From the NCBI RefSeq assembly GCF_002607735.1, contig NZ_NBVR01000024.1:62001-126000 (forward strand): a stretch of DNA of 64,000 nt, written 5' to 3'. Position numbers and translations under genes: made by a program. This document shows, piece by piece, positions 31,101 through 40,731 of the stretch. The notes under the pieces were generated by a model. The model was not told where the DNA came from. It was given only the letters and a program-made list of their open reading frames with translations, and made no database searches. Source of the DNA: Proteus alimentorum. GTDB lineage: Bacteria > Pseudomonadota > Gammaproteobacteria > Enterobacterales > Enterobacteriaceae. Numbering within the stretch: the stretch's first letter is position 1; the number at the start of each line of letters is the position of its first letter.

Positions 31101-31595
31101 TTATTCGCTAACCGTTACACTTTTAATGACGATATCTTCACGAGGAACATCTTGGTGGAAACCGCTACGACCTGTAGAAACCGCTTTAATTTTATCAACA
31201 ACATCCATGCCTTCAACAACTTCAGCAAAGACACAATATCCCCAACCATTTGCGTTTTCAGCACGGAAGTTTAAGAAATCGTTGTCTGCAACGTTGATAA
31301 AGAATTGAGCAGTAGCTGAATGTGGATCGTTCGTACGAGCCATTGCTAATGTACCGCGGTTGTTTGCTAGGCCATTGTTAGCTTCGTTTCTTACCGGTGC
31401 TTTAGTCGCTTTTTGGTTCATACCTGGTTCAAAACCACCACCTTGGATCATAAAACCATTGATGACACGGTGGAAAATAGTGTTATCGTAGAATCCTTCT
31501 TTACAGTAGTCTAAAAAATTTTCTACGGTTGCAGGTGCTTTGTCTGCAAATGTATTAATCACGATATCGCCGTAATTGGTATGAAAAGTAACCAT
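31101..31595 (-). CDS. ppiB: PpiB, cytosolic peptidyl-prolyl isomerase B
   Basis: Cyclophilin that catalyses proline cis/trans isomerisation. It has 164 residues (E. coli 164). It contains the catalytic arginine in [13 protein letters not shown] (about 44-56), then [22 protein letters not shown]. It lacks a signal peptide, so it is the cytosolic form rather than PpiA. It is co-directional with lpxH and divergent from cysS. Confidence 0.97.
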   Translation of the reverse strand: MVTFHTNYGDIVINTFADKAPATVENFLDYCKEGFYDNTIFHRVINGFMIQGGGFEPGMNQKATKAPVRNEANNGLANNRGTLAMARTNDPHSATAQFFINVADNDFLNFRAENANGWGYCVFAEVVEGMDVVDKIKAVSTGRSGFHQDVPREDIVIKSVTVSE

Positions 31596-31970
31596 ATTCA
31601 GATCCTAATATAATTTTAGCTTTACCCAGATTTGGGCATAAACAATAGTCCCGTTTTTATATCACAGTTGCCTAATTTAGTCAGTATGCATCTTTTTCTC
31701 GCTCTACTTTTTCTTACTAAATAGATCAGTAATAAAAGGAAAAAACACTTTTCGCTAAAATTTAGCCAAATAGTAGAAGTTTGATTGTTCACTATCAATG
31801 ATTGAACAGTGAAAATAAGCGCTAAGCAGAGTAAAATAAAAACCCTAATCTTGAGTTTGCTTTACCTTCAAGATCCAATATCCTAATTAATATCATGCTA
31901 TAGTAGTTGTTATTTTCTTTTATATAAAAACGTAATAAACACGTACAGTTGAAAACGGGAACGTCCACTG
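31596..31970. other. Divergent promoter region of ppiB and cysS
   Basis: This 375-bp AT-rich region has no ORF I can support. It must hold the promoters of both divergent genes; tatagt at 31900-31905 could be a -10 box for cysS, but this is not firm. The cysS ribosome site is weak. Confidence 0.45.
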
Positions 31971-33362
31971 ATGCTAAAGATTTTTAATACTCTCACTCGC
32001 CAAAAAGAAGAATTTAAACCTATCCATGCAGGAAAAATAGGTATGTACGTGTGTGGCATCACTATTTATGACTTATGCCATATTGGTCATGGACGTACAT
32101 TTGTGGCTTTTGATGCCATAACCCGTTATTTGCGTTACTTAGGATATGATGTTAACTATGTTCGTAATGTAACGGATGTAGATGATAAAATCATCAAACG
32201 TGCGATTGAAAACAATGAAACATGTGAGCAATTAACCACTCGAATGTTAGCTGAAATGCACAAAGATTTTGATGCATTAAATATTGCTCGTCCTGATTCA
32301 GAGCCACGCGCAACACACCATATTGCTGAAATTATTGAATTAACAGAAGCACTAATTAAACGTGGACATGCTTACGTTGCCGATAATGGCGATGTGATGT
32401 TTGCGATTGATACTGATCCTGATTATGGCGTACTTTCTCGCCAAGATTTAGAGCAACTACAAGCGGGTGCTCGAGTTGAAGTGGCTAACGTAAAACGCAA
32501 CCCAATGGATTTCGTTTTATGGAAAATGTCTAAACCGGGTGAACCAAGTTGGAAATCTCCATGGGGAGAAGGTCGTCCTGGTTGGCATATCGAATGTTCT
32601 GCGATGAATGGCAAAGAGTTAGGACATCATTTTGATATCCATGGTGGTGGTTCAGATTTAATGTTCCCTCATCATGAAAATGAGATAGCACAATCAACTT
32701 GTGCCCATGATGGCCCTTACGTTAATTACTGGATGCACTCTGGTATGGTGATGGTAGACAAAGAAAAAATGTCTAAATCACTGAATAACTTTTTTACTAT
32801 TCGTGATGTATTGGCTTATTACGATGCTGAAACAGTGCGTTACTTCTTATTATCAGGTCATTATCGTAGTCAACTTAACTACACTGAAGAAAACTTAAAA
32901 CAGGCTCGTACTGCATTAGAGCGCCTCTATACTTCATTACGTGGCACTGATGCCAATGCACAGCCTGTGGGTGGCGAAGCGTTTGAAGCGCAATTTATTG
33001 ATGCAATGAACGATGATTTCAATACACCAGAAGCCTATTCAGTCTTGTTTGATTTAGCGCGTGAAGTCAATCGTCTAAAATCAGTTGATATGGATGCAGC
33101 GAATGGCTTAGCCGCAGTATTACGTAATCTTGCTAAAGTATTAGGTTTATTAGAACAAGAGCCTGAGTACTTCTTACAAAGTGGCGCTAAAGCGGATGAT
33201 GCTGGTGAAGTTGAAAAAATTGAGTCATTAATCCAACAGCGTAACGATGCGCGTAAAAATAAAGATTGGGCAGCGGCTGATGTTGCTCGTGATGCATTAA
33301 CAGAGATGGGAATTGTTTTAGAAGATGGTCCTCAAGGAACAGTTTGGCGTCGTAATAATTAA
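31971..33362 (+). CDS. cysS: CysS, cysteinyl-tRNA synthetase
   Basis: Class I synthetase that charges tRNA(Cys). It has 463 residues (E. coli 461). The HIGH motif appears as HIGHG (about 37-41) and the KMSKS motif as KEKMSKSLN (about 264-272). The zinc-binding Cys/His set is visible: C28 in [10 protein letters not shown]209 in WHIECS, and HHENE near 234. The C-terminal anticodon-binding part is present. A strong terminator follows. Confidence 0.98.
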   Translation: MLKIFNTLTRQKEEFKPIHAGKIGMYVCGITIYDLCHIGHGRTFVAFDAITRYLRYLGYDVNYVRNVTDVDDKIIKRAIENNETCEQLTTRMLAEMHKDFDALNIARPDSEPRATHHIAEIIELTEALIKRGHAYVADNGDVMFAIDTDPDYGVLSRQDLEQLQAGARVEVANVKRNPMDFVLWKMSKPGEPSWKSPWGEGRPGWHIECSAMNGKELGHHFDIHGGGSDLMFPHHENEIAQSTCAHDGPYVNYWMHSGMVMVDKEKMSKSLNNFFTIRDVLAYYDAETVRYFLLSGHYRSQLNYTEENLKQARTALERLYTSLRGTDANAQPVGGEAFEAQFIDAMNDDFNTPEAYSVLFDLAREVNRLKSVDMDAANGLAAVLRNLAKVLGLLEQEPEYFLQSGAKADDAGEVEKIESLIQQRNDARKNKDWAAADVARDALTEMGIVLEDGPQGTVWRRNN

Positions 33363-33402
33363 TTCAATAGTTAAGTAATTACACTTAATGTGTGTTTAAT
33401 AT

Positions 33403-33437
33403 AAAAATATCGGATATGTAATATCCGATATTTTTTG
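33403..33437. terminator. Terminator between cysS and the small membrane-protein gene
   Basis: The long arms aaatatcggatat/atatccgatattt are followed by T6 on the plus strand. The A run on the other side may serve the convergent gene. Confidence 0.88.
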
Positions 33438-33450
33438 TCTGATGATTAAT

Positions 33451-33894
33451 TTATTGACTAATAATACTGGTTTCTCTTTCGCTATCTTTTTGTTTATCTT
33501 CAAAATAAGCAATTACATTTTCAGAGAAAAAGAGTCGATGCGTTAAGATAACGATAATAGAAAAAATAATAAAGCCAACTTCAGACATACTCGTTAATGA
33601 CATCGAGATACTAAGTATAAAAAAGAGCGAAATAGATAAACATATCCATGAAACTTTTAAAAAAGAGTAAGCATTTCTACTGTTTTTAGCGAGTTTTATC
33701 CATGCTGTCACTTGCATTATCAGCGTTATAATTAGACACAGCATGATGAGCAATCCCACTAGGATTGTTTGGCCGCCTCCCATTGCCATTGCTAATAAAT
33801 AAATCGGTGCCCCAGCAACTAATATAAATAGACTCACACCTAAAAATAATACTGAAATAACTTGGATCCATAAAAGCACTATGGGCCTTTCCAT
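33451..33894 (-). CDS. Small integral membrane protein of unknown function
   Basis: The 147 residues contain four predicted membrane helices (about 7-30, 40-68, 80-100 and 105-122) and a polar C-terminal tail (SENVIAYFEDKQKDSERE). AGGAG precedes the ATG by 5 bases, so it is a real gene. I do not recognise the family. It stands alone between cysS and fruK and is absent from this place in E. coli. Confidence 0.75.
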   Translation of the reverse strand: MERPIVLLWIQVISVLFLGVSLFILVAGAPIYLLAMAMGGGQTILVGLLIMLCLIITLIMQVTAWIKLAKNSRNAYSFLKVSWICLSISLFFILSISMSLTSMSEVGFIIFSIIVILTHRLFFSENVIAYFEDKQKDSERETSIISQ

Positions 33895-34130
33895 AACTTC
33901 TCCTAAAAACAGAAATAAGTTTTTATTGGCTTTAGAATATCTTTATTAATTTTTATTAAAGTGAAGTTTATCGGATAAATAGAAAAAATAAAGTTTGATT
34001 TAATAATAAAAAATATTTCTCTATTAAAGGGATTCTATTTTTTATTTTTTATAACATAGCGTTAATATATTTAATGGAGGCAGTGGTAATTCTACTTAAT
34101 ATTATTCAATTTACCACTGAGTGTTATTAC
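33895..34130. other. AT-rich spacer between fruK and the small membrane gene
   Basis: I see no gene here. The region is very AT-rich and should hold the promoter of the minus-strand membrane-protein gene and the end of fruK. Confidence 0.4.
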
Positions 34131-35072
34131 TTATAATTTTAGAGGCGTTAATTCTACTTCTGCCATCATTTTTGCTAATTGCTCGCGATCATGAATACCC
34201 ACATTGGTTTGACTCACAGCAAGTGCAGAAACGGCAGTAGCAAGACGTAAGGTGTGTTCACTGGTTTGGCGCATCATTAAACCATAAATTAAGCCACCAA
34301 CCATTGAATCTCCAGCTCCGACAGTACTGACGACATCACATTTAGGGGGTTTTGCCATCCATGCGCCCGATGCATTAACCCACATCGCACCTTGTTCACC
34401 TAATGAAATCACAACATGAGCAATACCTTGCTGACGTAATGCTTGTGCTGCTTGCACAACATCAGAAAGCTCAGGTAAAGGTCTACCTGCCCAAATCTCT
34501 AATTCATGATGGTTAGGTTTAACAAGCCAAGGGGAGGCTTTTAACCCTGCAACAAAAGCATCTCGGCTACTGTCGAAGATCAAACACATACATTCGCTAC
34601 GTAAGCGTGTCATCCATGCAGTGAAATCATTGAGATCAACGCTAGGAGGAACACTGCCACTGACACAAATCATATCAAATTGACCCGCCCAACTTAGCGT
34701 GTCGTTAACAAAGCGAGTCCAGTCTTGTTTTGTGATTTCAAAACCAGAAAAATTGAAGTCAGTTACTTTGCCATTAGGCTCTGTGAGTTTGACATTAATA
34801 CGAGTACGGCCTTCAACCATTTGAAAGCGGTTAGCGATACCGGAGTCACTAAACTCTTTTTGGAATCCATCTTGGTTTTCTTTGCCTAAAAAACCCCCAA
34901 CAGTCACATCAACGCCAAGGCTTTTTAAAACCTTAGCCACATTGATGCCTTTACCCGCAGCATGGAAGCCAGCCGTTTTAACACGATTAACTTCACCAAG
35001 TTCAATAGGATTACTTAAACCAACAAGATCATATGCAGGGTTGAGTGTGATGGTTGCTACTCTGCGTTTCAT
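34131..35072 (-). CDS. fruK: FruK, 1-phosphofructokinase
   Basis: PfkB-family kinase converting fructose 1-phosphate to fructose 1,6-bisphosphate. It has 313 residues (E. coli 312). It shows RRVATITLNPAYDLVG at the N-terminus, HAAGKGINVAKVL (about 38), and the catalytic Asp in STVGAGDSMVGGL (about 247-259), all as in E. coli FruK. In E. coli fruK lies inside fruBKA, but neither fruB nor fruA flanks it here. A consensus Cra site lies 164 bp upstream and a short leader ORF ends one base before its ATG. Confidence 0.95.
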   Translation of the reverse strand: MKRRVATITLNPAYDLVGLSNPIELGEVNRVKTAGFHAAGKGINVAKVLKSLGVDVTVGGFLGKENQDGFQKEFSDSGIANRFQMVEGRTRINVKLTEPNGKVTDFNFSGFEITKQDWTRFVNDTLSWAGQFDMICVSGSVPPSVDLNDFTAWMTRLRSECMCLIFDSSRDAFVAGLKASPWLVKPNHHELEIWAGRPLPELSDVVQAAQALRQQGIAHVVISLGEQGAMWVNASGAWMAKPPKCDVVSTVGAGDSMVGGLIYGLMMRQTSEHTLRLATAVSALAVSQTNVGIHDREQLAKMMAEVELTPLKL

Positions 35073-35073
35073 G

Positions 35074-35163
35074 CTAGTTCCTTACCTTAAATAAAAGAAC
35101 AGGTATCGATTTTTGCTGTAATTTAGCAAGAACAGAGACACCTTGAGTGGGTAGGCCGAGCAT
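35074..35163 (-). CDS. Short ORF immediately upstream of fruK
   Basis: A 29-codon ORF (MLGLPTQGVSVLAK...) has a very good ribosome site, AGGAG, 5 bases before its ATG. Its TAG is one base from the fruK ATG. FruK itself has only a weak site of its own, so this ORF may drive fruK by translational coupling. It does not resemble the end of FruB. It is either a leader peptide or a scar of a lost upstream gene. Confidence 0.5.
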   Translation of the reverse strand: MLGLPTQGVSVLAKLQQKSIPVLLFKVRN

Positions 35164-35235
35164 AAAATCTCCTGTTAGATAAAGGGCAAAAAAGAGTTAA
35201 ATATCACAAAATAACAACTAAAATAGTATCACCAA

Positions 35236-35250
35236 GCTGAATCGTTTCAA
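35236..35250 (-). promoter_or_regulatory. Cra (FruR) operator upstream of fruK
   Basis: GCTGAATCGTTTCAA matches the Cra consensus (GCTGAAWCGTTTCA), as in the E. coli fruBKA control region. Fructose 1-phosphate would release Cra and induce fruK. This supports a true fructose role for the isolated gene. Confidence 0.85.
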
Positions 35251-35659
35251 ATTATAACCTGTAATTTAGTACAAGCAATGTTCTTTTGCCTAACGAAAGT
35301 AGAAATAAATTAGATCTAAATCACACTTTAGTGCATTTAAACATGAATAAACGGATAAAAGTATCAATAAAAAGGTTTGTTGCTGAAGTTTTACAGTAAT
35401 GGTTAAAAAGTGTTATCCATATATAAAATAATGACTTACGGCACTTCTTTTTATCTATTTTTTTATAAATTGTACAATCTGCTGAACTACAAGAGGAGAT
35501 TATAACCACAGATAAGCTTAAAAATGATGATCTAAATTTAAATATATTAAAATAAATTTTATGATTTTGTTTTAATTCAAATGGTTATCTTGTTTTCTTT
35601 TTTTTTAACATGATTAAATAAGAAGAAAGAGGGAGAAAAAGCGTATTGAAGGTAAAAAA
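35251..35659. other. Non-coding spacer between fruK and ybcJ
   Basis: No gene is supported. The region is AT-rich and holds the fruK promoter near the Cra site. Confidence 0.4.
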
Positions 35660-35703
35660 GGATTAAAAAGAAAAAAAGCGAGGCTAAGATAGCGACGCTT
35701 TTT
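35660..35703 (-). terminator. Terminator of folD-ybcJ
   Basis: The stem aaaaagcg/cgcttttt has an inner ctaagatag loop region. On the minus strand it is followed by TTTTTTTCTTTTT. It lies about 22 bp past the ybcJ stop. Confidence 0.85.
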
Positions 35704-35724
35704 CAATATTAATTAACTTGCTGA

Positions 35725-35937
35725 TTATTTGCTGACGTTAACGGAAAACTCACCAAAGGTGACAACTTTTCCAGCAACAATTTTACAGCGTTTGCGGGTT
35801 TCAACTTCACCGTCAACACTCACTAAACCTTCAGCAATGACACTTTTAGCAGCTGCTCCGCTTTCAGTCCAACCTTGAAGTTTTAATAAATCACAAAGCT
35901 CGACATAGTCGTGCCCATCTAATTGAAATGTTTCCAT
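35725..35937 (-). CDS. ybcJ: YbcJ, S4-like RNA-binding protein
   Basis: Small cytosolic protein of 70 residues, the same as E. coli YbcJ, forming a single S4-type RNA-binding fold (FQLDGHDYVELCDLLKLQGW, SGAAAKSVIAEGLVSVDGEVETRKRCKI). Its RNA target is unknown. It starts 3 bp after the folD stop, so it is in the folD operon, as in E. coli. Confidence 0.93.
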   Translation of the reverse strand: METFQLDGHDYVELCDLLKLQGWTESGAAAKSVIAEGLVSVDGEVETRKRCKIVAGKVVTFGEFSVNVSK

Positions 35938-35940
35938 CGA

Positions 35941-36813
35941 TTAATTATTTCCTGTTTCAGGGTCGTGATATTCTTCGCATGCTTGCAAAGTATTTTGAAT
36001 AAGTGTGGCGACTGTCATTGGACCTACACCACCAGGGACGGGAGAAATCCAGCCTGCACGTTGAGATGCGGCTTCAAAATCAACATCCCCGACAACTTTA
36101 CCACTTTCAAGACGGTTTATACCGACATCAATCACGATTGCACCGGGTTTAATCCATTCACCAGGAATAAAGTTAGGTTTTCCTACTGCCACAACGACTA
36201 AATCCGCGTGCTCAACATGAAAACGCAGATCTTTAGTAAAACGGTGGGTAACTGTTGTTGTACAACCCGCAAGTAATAGCTCTAAGCTCATTGGGCGACC
36301 AACAATATTTGATGCACCAATAATAACGGCATTTAAGCCATTCATAGGAATATTACAACGCTCTAGTAGCGTGACAATACCGCGAGGTGTGCAAGGGCGT
36401 AATTTAGGTGCACGTTGACATAGGCGGCCGATATTGTAAGGGTGAAAGCCATCGACATCTTTATCAGGATGAATGCGTTCTAAAACCTTAACATTATCAA
36501 TTCCGGCAGGTAAGGGGAGCTGAACGAGGATACCATCAATGGTGTTGTCTTCGTTAAGCTGGTCGATCAGATTTAATAAATCAGCTTCACTGGTAGTATC
36601 TGGTAAATCATAAGAGCGAGAAATAAAGCCGACTTCTTCACAAGCGCGGCGTTTACTTCCAACATAAATCTGCGATGCCGGGTTATCACCCACTAAAATA
36701 ACAGCTAAACCCGGCGCTCGTTTTCCTGCATTAATACGTTGTTTTACTTTTTCTGCAACTTCGCTTCTGATGGTCTGCGCAATCGATTTCCCATCTATAA
36801 TTCTTGCTGACAT
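35941..36813 (-). CDS. folD: FolD, methylenetetrahydrofolate dehydrogenase/cyclohydrolase
   Basis: Bifunctional enzyme interconverting 5,10-methylene-, methenyl- and 10-formyl-tetrahydrofolate with NADP. It has 290 residues (E. coli 288). It shows the catalytic Lys in [13 protein letters not shown] (about 54), the QLPLP motif (about 98-102), and the NADP region [13 protein letters not shown] (about 165). It ends with the signature [14 protein letters not shown] (about 261-274). The locus folD-argU is as in E. coli. Confidence 0.97.
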   Translation of the reverse strand: MSARIIDGKSIAQTIRSEVAEKVKQRINAGKRAPGLAVILVGDNPASQIYVGSKRRACEEVGFISRSYDLPDTTSEADLLNLIDQLNEDNTIDGILVQLPLPAGIDNVKVLERIHPDKDVDGFHPYNIGRLCQRAPKLRPCTPRGIVTLLERCNIPMNGLNAVIIGASNIVGRPMSLELLLAGCTTTVTHRFTKDLRFHVEHADLVVVAVGKPNFIPGEWIKPGAIVIDVGINRLESGKVVGDVDFEAASQRAGWISPVPGGVGPMTVATLIQNTLQACEEYHDPETGNN

Positions 36814-37003
36814 CTATACATCCAAATTATTCAATTACGGTATTGGTCTATTTTGTCAGATCAAGAGCAATCTGTCAGTCGAATACTTGCCATATTTTGA
36901 CCATATAGTTTGATATCGTTGAAAAAGCGTTGACTCTCAGAATGTTGAACGTATAATTCACACCCGTTATCAGCAGTCTTGCTGACGTCTAAAGTTATTC
37001 TAG

Positions 37004-37080
37004 GCGCCCTTAGCTCAGTTGGATAGAGCAACGGCCTTCTAAGCCGTAGGTCACAGGTTCGAATCCTGTAGGGCGTACCA
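37004..37080 (+). tRNA. argU: tRNA-Arg (anticodon UCU)
   Basis: 77 bases with an encoded CCA. The D arm (agctcagttggatagagc), anticodon loop ct-tct-aa and T arm (ggttcgaatcc) are clear. The sequence is close to E. coli argU, the rare-codon AGA/AGG tRNA. The acceptor stem has a G1-U72 pair where E. coli has G-C. In E. coli argU, next to folD, is the integration site of the DLP12 prophage; here an integrase remnant follows at once. Confidence 0.97.
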
Positions 37081-37245
37081 TTCTCAAGTATTTCAACGTC
37101 TACAATAGTCCATAAAACCCCTATAAAATCAGCTATTACAAGAATTTCTAGTATTTCAAGGTCTAGTTACGTCTATTGAAATCTACAACTATGTGGGGGC
37201 ATAATTGGGGGCATTATCCCGTTCAATGAAAATTGGCGCCCCCAG

Positions 37246-37717
37246 ATGAAGCTAACAGCCAGACAAGTAGAGACTTCCAAGCCAAAAGAGAAAGCTTATA
37301 AACTTTCTGACGTAGGGGGGCATGTATTTAGAAGTTGCTCCGAATGGTTCTAAGTATTGGCGTATGAAATATAGATATGCTGGTAAAGAGAAAAGGCTGG
37401 CTTTAGGTGTATACCCATCAATATCACTCGCACAAGCTAGGGCGAAGAGAGAAGAAGCCAAGCGCATATTTGCGTTAGGTGATGATCCATCTTTAGTGAA
37501 GAAAGCAGAAAAGAGAGAGAAAGAATCTCAAGTAAATAATAGCTTTGAAAAAATCACGCTTGAATGGCATGACTATAAAAAGCCGAATTGGTCAAAAGGT
37601 TATGCGGATGATTTACTAGAAGCCTTCCAGAAAGATATCTTTCCTTATATTGGTAAAGTTAGCGGGGGGGGATTTATTTTGTTTTTTATATGTGATGTTT
37701 TTCTTGATGAAAAATAG
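37246..37717 (+). pseudogene. Broken P4-type tyrosine integrase
   Basis: The N-terminus reads KLTARQVETSKPKEKAYKLSDVGG, the DUF4102 arm-binding domain of P4-like integrases. A run of six G at 37315-37320 then shifts the frame. In the next frame it continues MYLEVAPNGSKYWRMKYRY, KRLALGVYPSISLAQARAKR and KISLEWHDYKK-type residues up to DIFPYIGK (about 37660). After that the similarity ends at a run of eight G, so the core-binding and catalytic domains are lost. It is oriented away from argU, the usual layout for elements that insert at a tRNA 3' end. Confidence 0.88.
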
Positions 37718-38141
37718 CGATCTTCTATAAGAAAAAATAATGTAACGTAGCGTTATTGTTATAATTTTAAATTATATTTAATATAATAAAATGATATATT
37801 GATTATCTCTAGTTTATAGTTCATGTGATATATAACTTAAATAAAGATGATTTACTCGCTATTATTACTCTTTATTTTATTTATGGAATATTTTTCACTC
37901 GATATCACGATTGAAACTTGAACGATAGTGGTAGACGATAGTGCCTGAACAATTCCACAGATCGTAAATGGCGCCGATATGTGATAATTTCAGTCAGTGG
38001 GTTGGCTATCCATTTTCCCAAGAGGAAAGGGACGTTATGATATCTTTCAAAGTACCAGTAGGTATTAAGTAAACATAGCTATTTATGATGATAGTATTGT
38101 TTTCTGCGTATTTAATTATAGAGTATCATAAGGTGTTTTTG
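37718..38141. other. Spacer between integrase remnant and Rhs immunity cluster
   Basis: No gene is clear. A short plus-strand frame at 37971-38070 reads NFSQWVGYPFSQEERDVM and ends at a TAA; it may be the tail of a lost gene, but I do not recognise it. The rest is AT-rich. Confidence 0.35.
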
Positions 38142-38624
38142 TTATTTACTAGCACTAATAATTTGATCAATAGAATAAAAAATATGGTAATAACTTTGGT
38201 TGTAATGTTCTACATGATCCGCAAGTGTACGTAATTTTCTATTTTTTATCCTTTTTCTAACCAAGTTTGAATAATTAACTAGTTCCATTCTTAATCGGCC
38301 TAATGTATATATTTTACATGATTTATCATAGATAAGTTCTTTAATACTATTTAGTAAATAAAGAATATTAAATAGTTCAGTGTGAGTCAGATACCCTTTT
38401 TTAAAGGTTTTCATACCTAAATAAGAAAAGATATTATTATGTTTTTTATTTTCGAATTTTTCTAATTCAATTATTAACTTATCAGTTAATGATTTTTCTT
38501 GCAAGAATACAGTTGCATTTTCCCATTTATCACATAATCCCCTAGCAATAGACAAGTCAGTTTGTCGAAAATAGGCATAGAGTGTAGTTAATAAATTATC
38601 ATTATAGTAATATAAAATATTCAT
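38142..38624 (-). CDS. Hypothetical protein, orphan immunity candidate
   Basis: 160 residues, Leu/Ile/Lys/Asn-rich and probably all helical (e.g. LFNILYLLNSIKELIYDKS). I do not recognise the family. AGGA lies 10 bases before the ATG. It is the last gene of a minus-strand run of four AT-rich ORFs with no Rhs or toxin sequence between them (38142-40534). The immunity role is inferred only from this position at the tail of the Rhs array. Confidence 0.6.
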   Translation of the reverse strand: MNILYYYNDNLLTTLYAYFRQTDLSIARGLCDKWENATVFLQEKSLTDKLIIELEKFENKKHNNIFSYLGMKTFKKGYLTHTELFNILYLLNSIKELIYDKSCKIYTLGRLRMELVNYSNLVRKRIKNRKLRTLADHVEHYNQSYYHIFYSIDQIISASK

Positions 38625-38670
38625 AACTTTTAATTCCTAAGAAGCATGTTTTTATTATTTTCCAAATTTT

Positions 38671-39414
38671 TTATTTTATTATTTTATTGGGAGTGACTAT
38701 ATTACAGTTGTTTTTTAATAATATATCTATAAAATTATTGTAATAATTACAACCGTAAGGACTTATTCTTTCTAAAAATAATTTTAGCTTTTTCTCATCT
38801 TTGATATAAATATTCGCTTGAGATTTTAATTCACTTAGTTGATCATCAAATCCGTGAAAATCTCTGCCAATATAACCTTTTCTTCCCCAAAATGCTTCTC
38901 CTAGCATACAGAAAAAATCAAGATAATTATTAACACTATCTAAATTTAAGTTAACATCAATAGATGAGGGCTTGTTGTTAGGGAAAATCTGTTGCCAATA
39001 TAGACATGAAGTTAACCATAAATTCTTAGCTTCTTTACATTTATTCTCTTTCCAGTAAAGAATTTCATTTCCATCTGCCCACTCTTTTAAAATGGTAGAA
39101 ATAGTTAATGGTGGAAAATCTGTTGTTTTCATCCTCAATGAAAAAGGAGTTCCTTTTTTTAAATTTACTTTATGCTCTAATAAATTTCCATTTAACTCAT
39201 AAATACAGAGTTCATTTATATAAAAAGAGATATTAATAATGTCTTCTTTTTTTATTATTATGTCTTTATCTATTTTTAAGTTAGATTGTTTAATTAATAA
39301 TATCTGAGAAGAGTTGTTGTTTTCTTCACTTAAATTTAAAAAATAGAGATTATCACTAGAGATTATTTTTTTGTCACTAACAAATATATGGTAGATGCTG
39401 TTAATTTTTTTCAT
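38671..39414 (-). CDS. Immunity candidate with barstar-like C-terminal domain
   Basis: 247 residues. The C-terminal part (about 160-240) reads LDFFCMLGEAFWGRKGYIGRD and GFDDQLSELKSQ, which resembles the barstar fold region that plugs barnase-type RNases. A closely similar block occurs in the protein at 50855-51550 (GYMGDNFYELEGYLSQL), so the two are paralogues with diverged N-terminal parts. The cognate toxin would then be a barnase/EndoU-type RNase, but no toxin is left beside it. It lies 6 bp from the upstream gene. Confidence 0.62.
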   Translation of the reverse strand: MKKINSIYHIFVSDKKIISSDNLYFLNLSEENNNSSQILLIKQSNLKIDKDIIIKKEDIINISFYINELCIYELNGNLLEHKVNLKKGTPFSLRMKTTDFPPLTISTILKEWADGNEILYWKENKCKEAKNLWLTSCLYWQQIFPNNKPSSIDVNLNLDSVNNYLDFFCMLGEAFWGRKGYIGRDFHGFDDQLSELKSQANIYIKDEKKLKLFLERISPYGCNYYNNFIDILLKNNCNIVTPNKIIK

Positions 39415-39420
39415 TGTTTT

Positions 39421-39915
39421 TTATTTTTCAAAAATAGTATTGTCATTTTCAATAAAAATATCATTATTAATTAAATCTAATACAATATAAAAATTTGAAG
39501 TTGACCTAAAATAAACCAAGCTTTCTTTTTGTTCCATATTTATAAATGGATTTGATGTTGTTGAATATAAAAACCATAATATATTATTATTTATATCTGT
39601 TTTAATAATAAATCCATCACTGCCCATTTCGCCTTCACCACATAATAGGATGTATTTATCATCAATCAATATTTTGTTATTAATTTGAATTTCAGACCAA
39701 AGTTCACCGTTACTTTGAAGCAAGTTATTAAGGGTTGTTTCACCCTCATATGAAAGGAAATATTCTTTTTGATAGGAATGTATCAATTGAGAATTTTTAA
39801 TAAAATCAATGTCGATAAATCTTATCAATCCGGAGCAATCATAAATAAGATCCAATCCGATTAGCTGATTTTTTATCCATTTTTTTTGGAGAATGCGAGT
39901 AGCGTCTTTCATCAT
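39421..39915 (-). CDS. Hypothetical protein, orphan immunity candidate
   Basis: 164 residues with alternating hydrophobic strands (IYDCSGLIRFIDIDF, KYILLCGEGEMGSDGFII, NILWFLYSTTSNPF). It is probably a beta-rich SMI1/SUKH-like or similar fold, but I cannot assign it. It is packed between two other AT-rich genes (spacing 6 and 10 bp). Confidence 0.6.
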   Translation of the reverse strand: MMKDATRILQKKWIKNQLIGLDLIYDCSGLIRFIDIDFIKNSQLIHSYQKEYFLSYEGETTLNNLLQSNGELWSEIQINNKILIDDKYILLCGEGEMGSDGFIIKTDINNNILWFLYSTTSNPFINMEQKESLVYFRSTSNFYIVLDLINNDIFIENDNTIFEK

Positions 39916-39925
39916 TTATAGAGTG

Positions 39926-40534
39926 TTAAAAATAACCTTTGGGGAATATTTTGGATAAGTGTTTTTTGTAATATTCGATTTTTTTAGGGTTATGGATAAT
40001 TTGGCATACCCTATTAAAATATAGGCTTAACCAGTAAATATGAACATAATTAAAATATTTGTGTGGACTGTTTTCTATCAAGTTTATGATTAACTCTAAT
40101 GTTTCTATAATTTGTTTTTCACTAAAACTCTCATCCGAAGATTGTATAATAATATTTTTTAATTGCATATAAATTTTATTAAAATTATATGCGATTAGAG
40201 GATCTTTTAACTCTTCATAATTAATGAATAAAGCTGATTCTATATCATGAATTAAAATATCATCAATTAAGCTCTGTTCACTTTTTTGATTTTTAATGTA
40301 TCTAACAAAGCTCTCACCTTGAGTAGATTCTATAACAGGGATGATAACAGTATTATGATATAAAATTTCAAGATATTTGTCTTCAACTGTATTATATAAA
40401 TTTATAAGAAGATCGCTATCAATATCTATTAATTCCATAAGAGGCCAAAAAAAAGATTCATTTAAATTAAACCACATGTCAAATGAAAGAATTTCATCAC
40501 ATTTTTCTTTAATCTTATAAATTCTATTTTCCAT
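39926..40534 (-). CDS. Hypothetical protein, orphan immunity candidate
   Basis: 202 residues, mostly helical and acidic/aromatic (MWFNLNESFFWPLMELIDID, YVHIYWLSLYFNRVCQII). I do not recognise the family. It is the first gene of the four-gene run without toxins. Upstream lie only a scrap of Rhs sequence and a hairpin. Confidence 0.6.
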   Translation of the reverse strand: MENRIYKIKEKCDEILSFDMWFNLNESFFWPLMELIDIDSDLLINLYNTVEDKYLEILYHNTVIIPVIESTQGESFVRYIKNQKSEQSLIDDILIHDIESALFINYEELKDPLIAYNFNKIYMQLKNIIIQSSDESFSEKQIIETLELIINLIENSPHKYFNYVHIYWLSLYFNRVCQIIHNPKKIEYYKKHLSKIFPKGYF

Positions 40535-40731
40535 ATTAACCTAATGATTATTTATTAAGAACAAGTTGTATTATAACTAGATAATAGCTCGATGGATTAA
40601 AACTATTAAAATTAGTTACTTTCGATGTATGCGGAGTCGTTATCAGCATAGTCATCACTGGATCTGAGGGTAAGAACAAACCACCTATTTTACAAGTGGT
40701 TTACGGATTAAAATAATGGTCACTAATTTAT
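40535..40731 (-). pseudogene. Scrap of Rhs boundary and a hairpin
   Basis: At 40629-40665 the sequence resembles the Rhs segment that encodes QSHDNYADNDPEY. At 40677-40704 the arms aaaccac/gtggttt form a hairpin. The rest is unassigned. This looks like a nearly erased Rhs unit between two immunity genes. Confidence 0.4.

Noticed and set aside
35321-35509. 62-codon minus-strand frame upstream of fruK
   Set aside because: No ribosome site, no family, AT-rich spacer; likely chance.
37666-37674. Run of eight G at the end of the integrase remnant as a possible sequencing error
   Set aside because: Correcting the frame there does not restore integrase sequence, so the truncation is real; the first G run (37315-37320) could still be an error.
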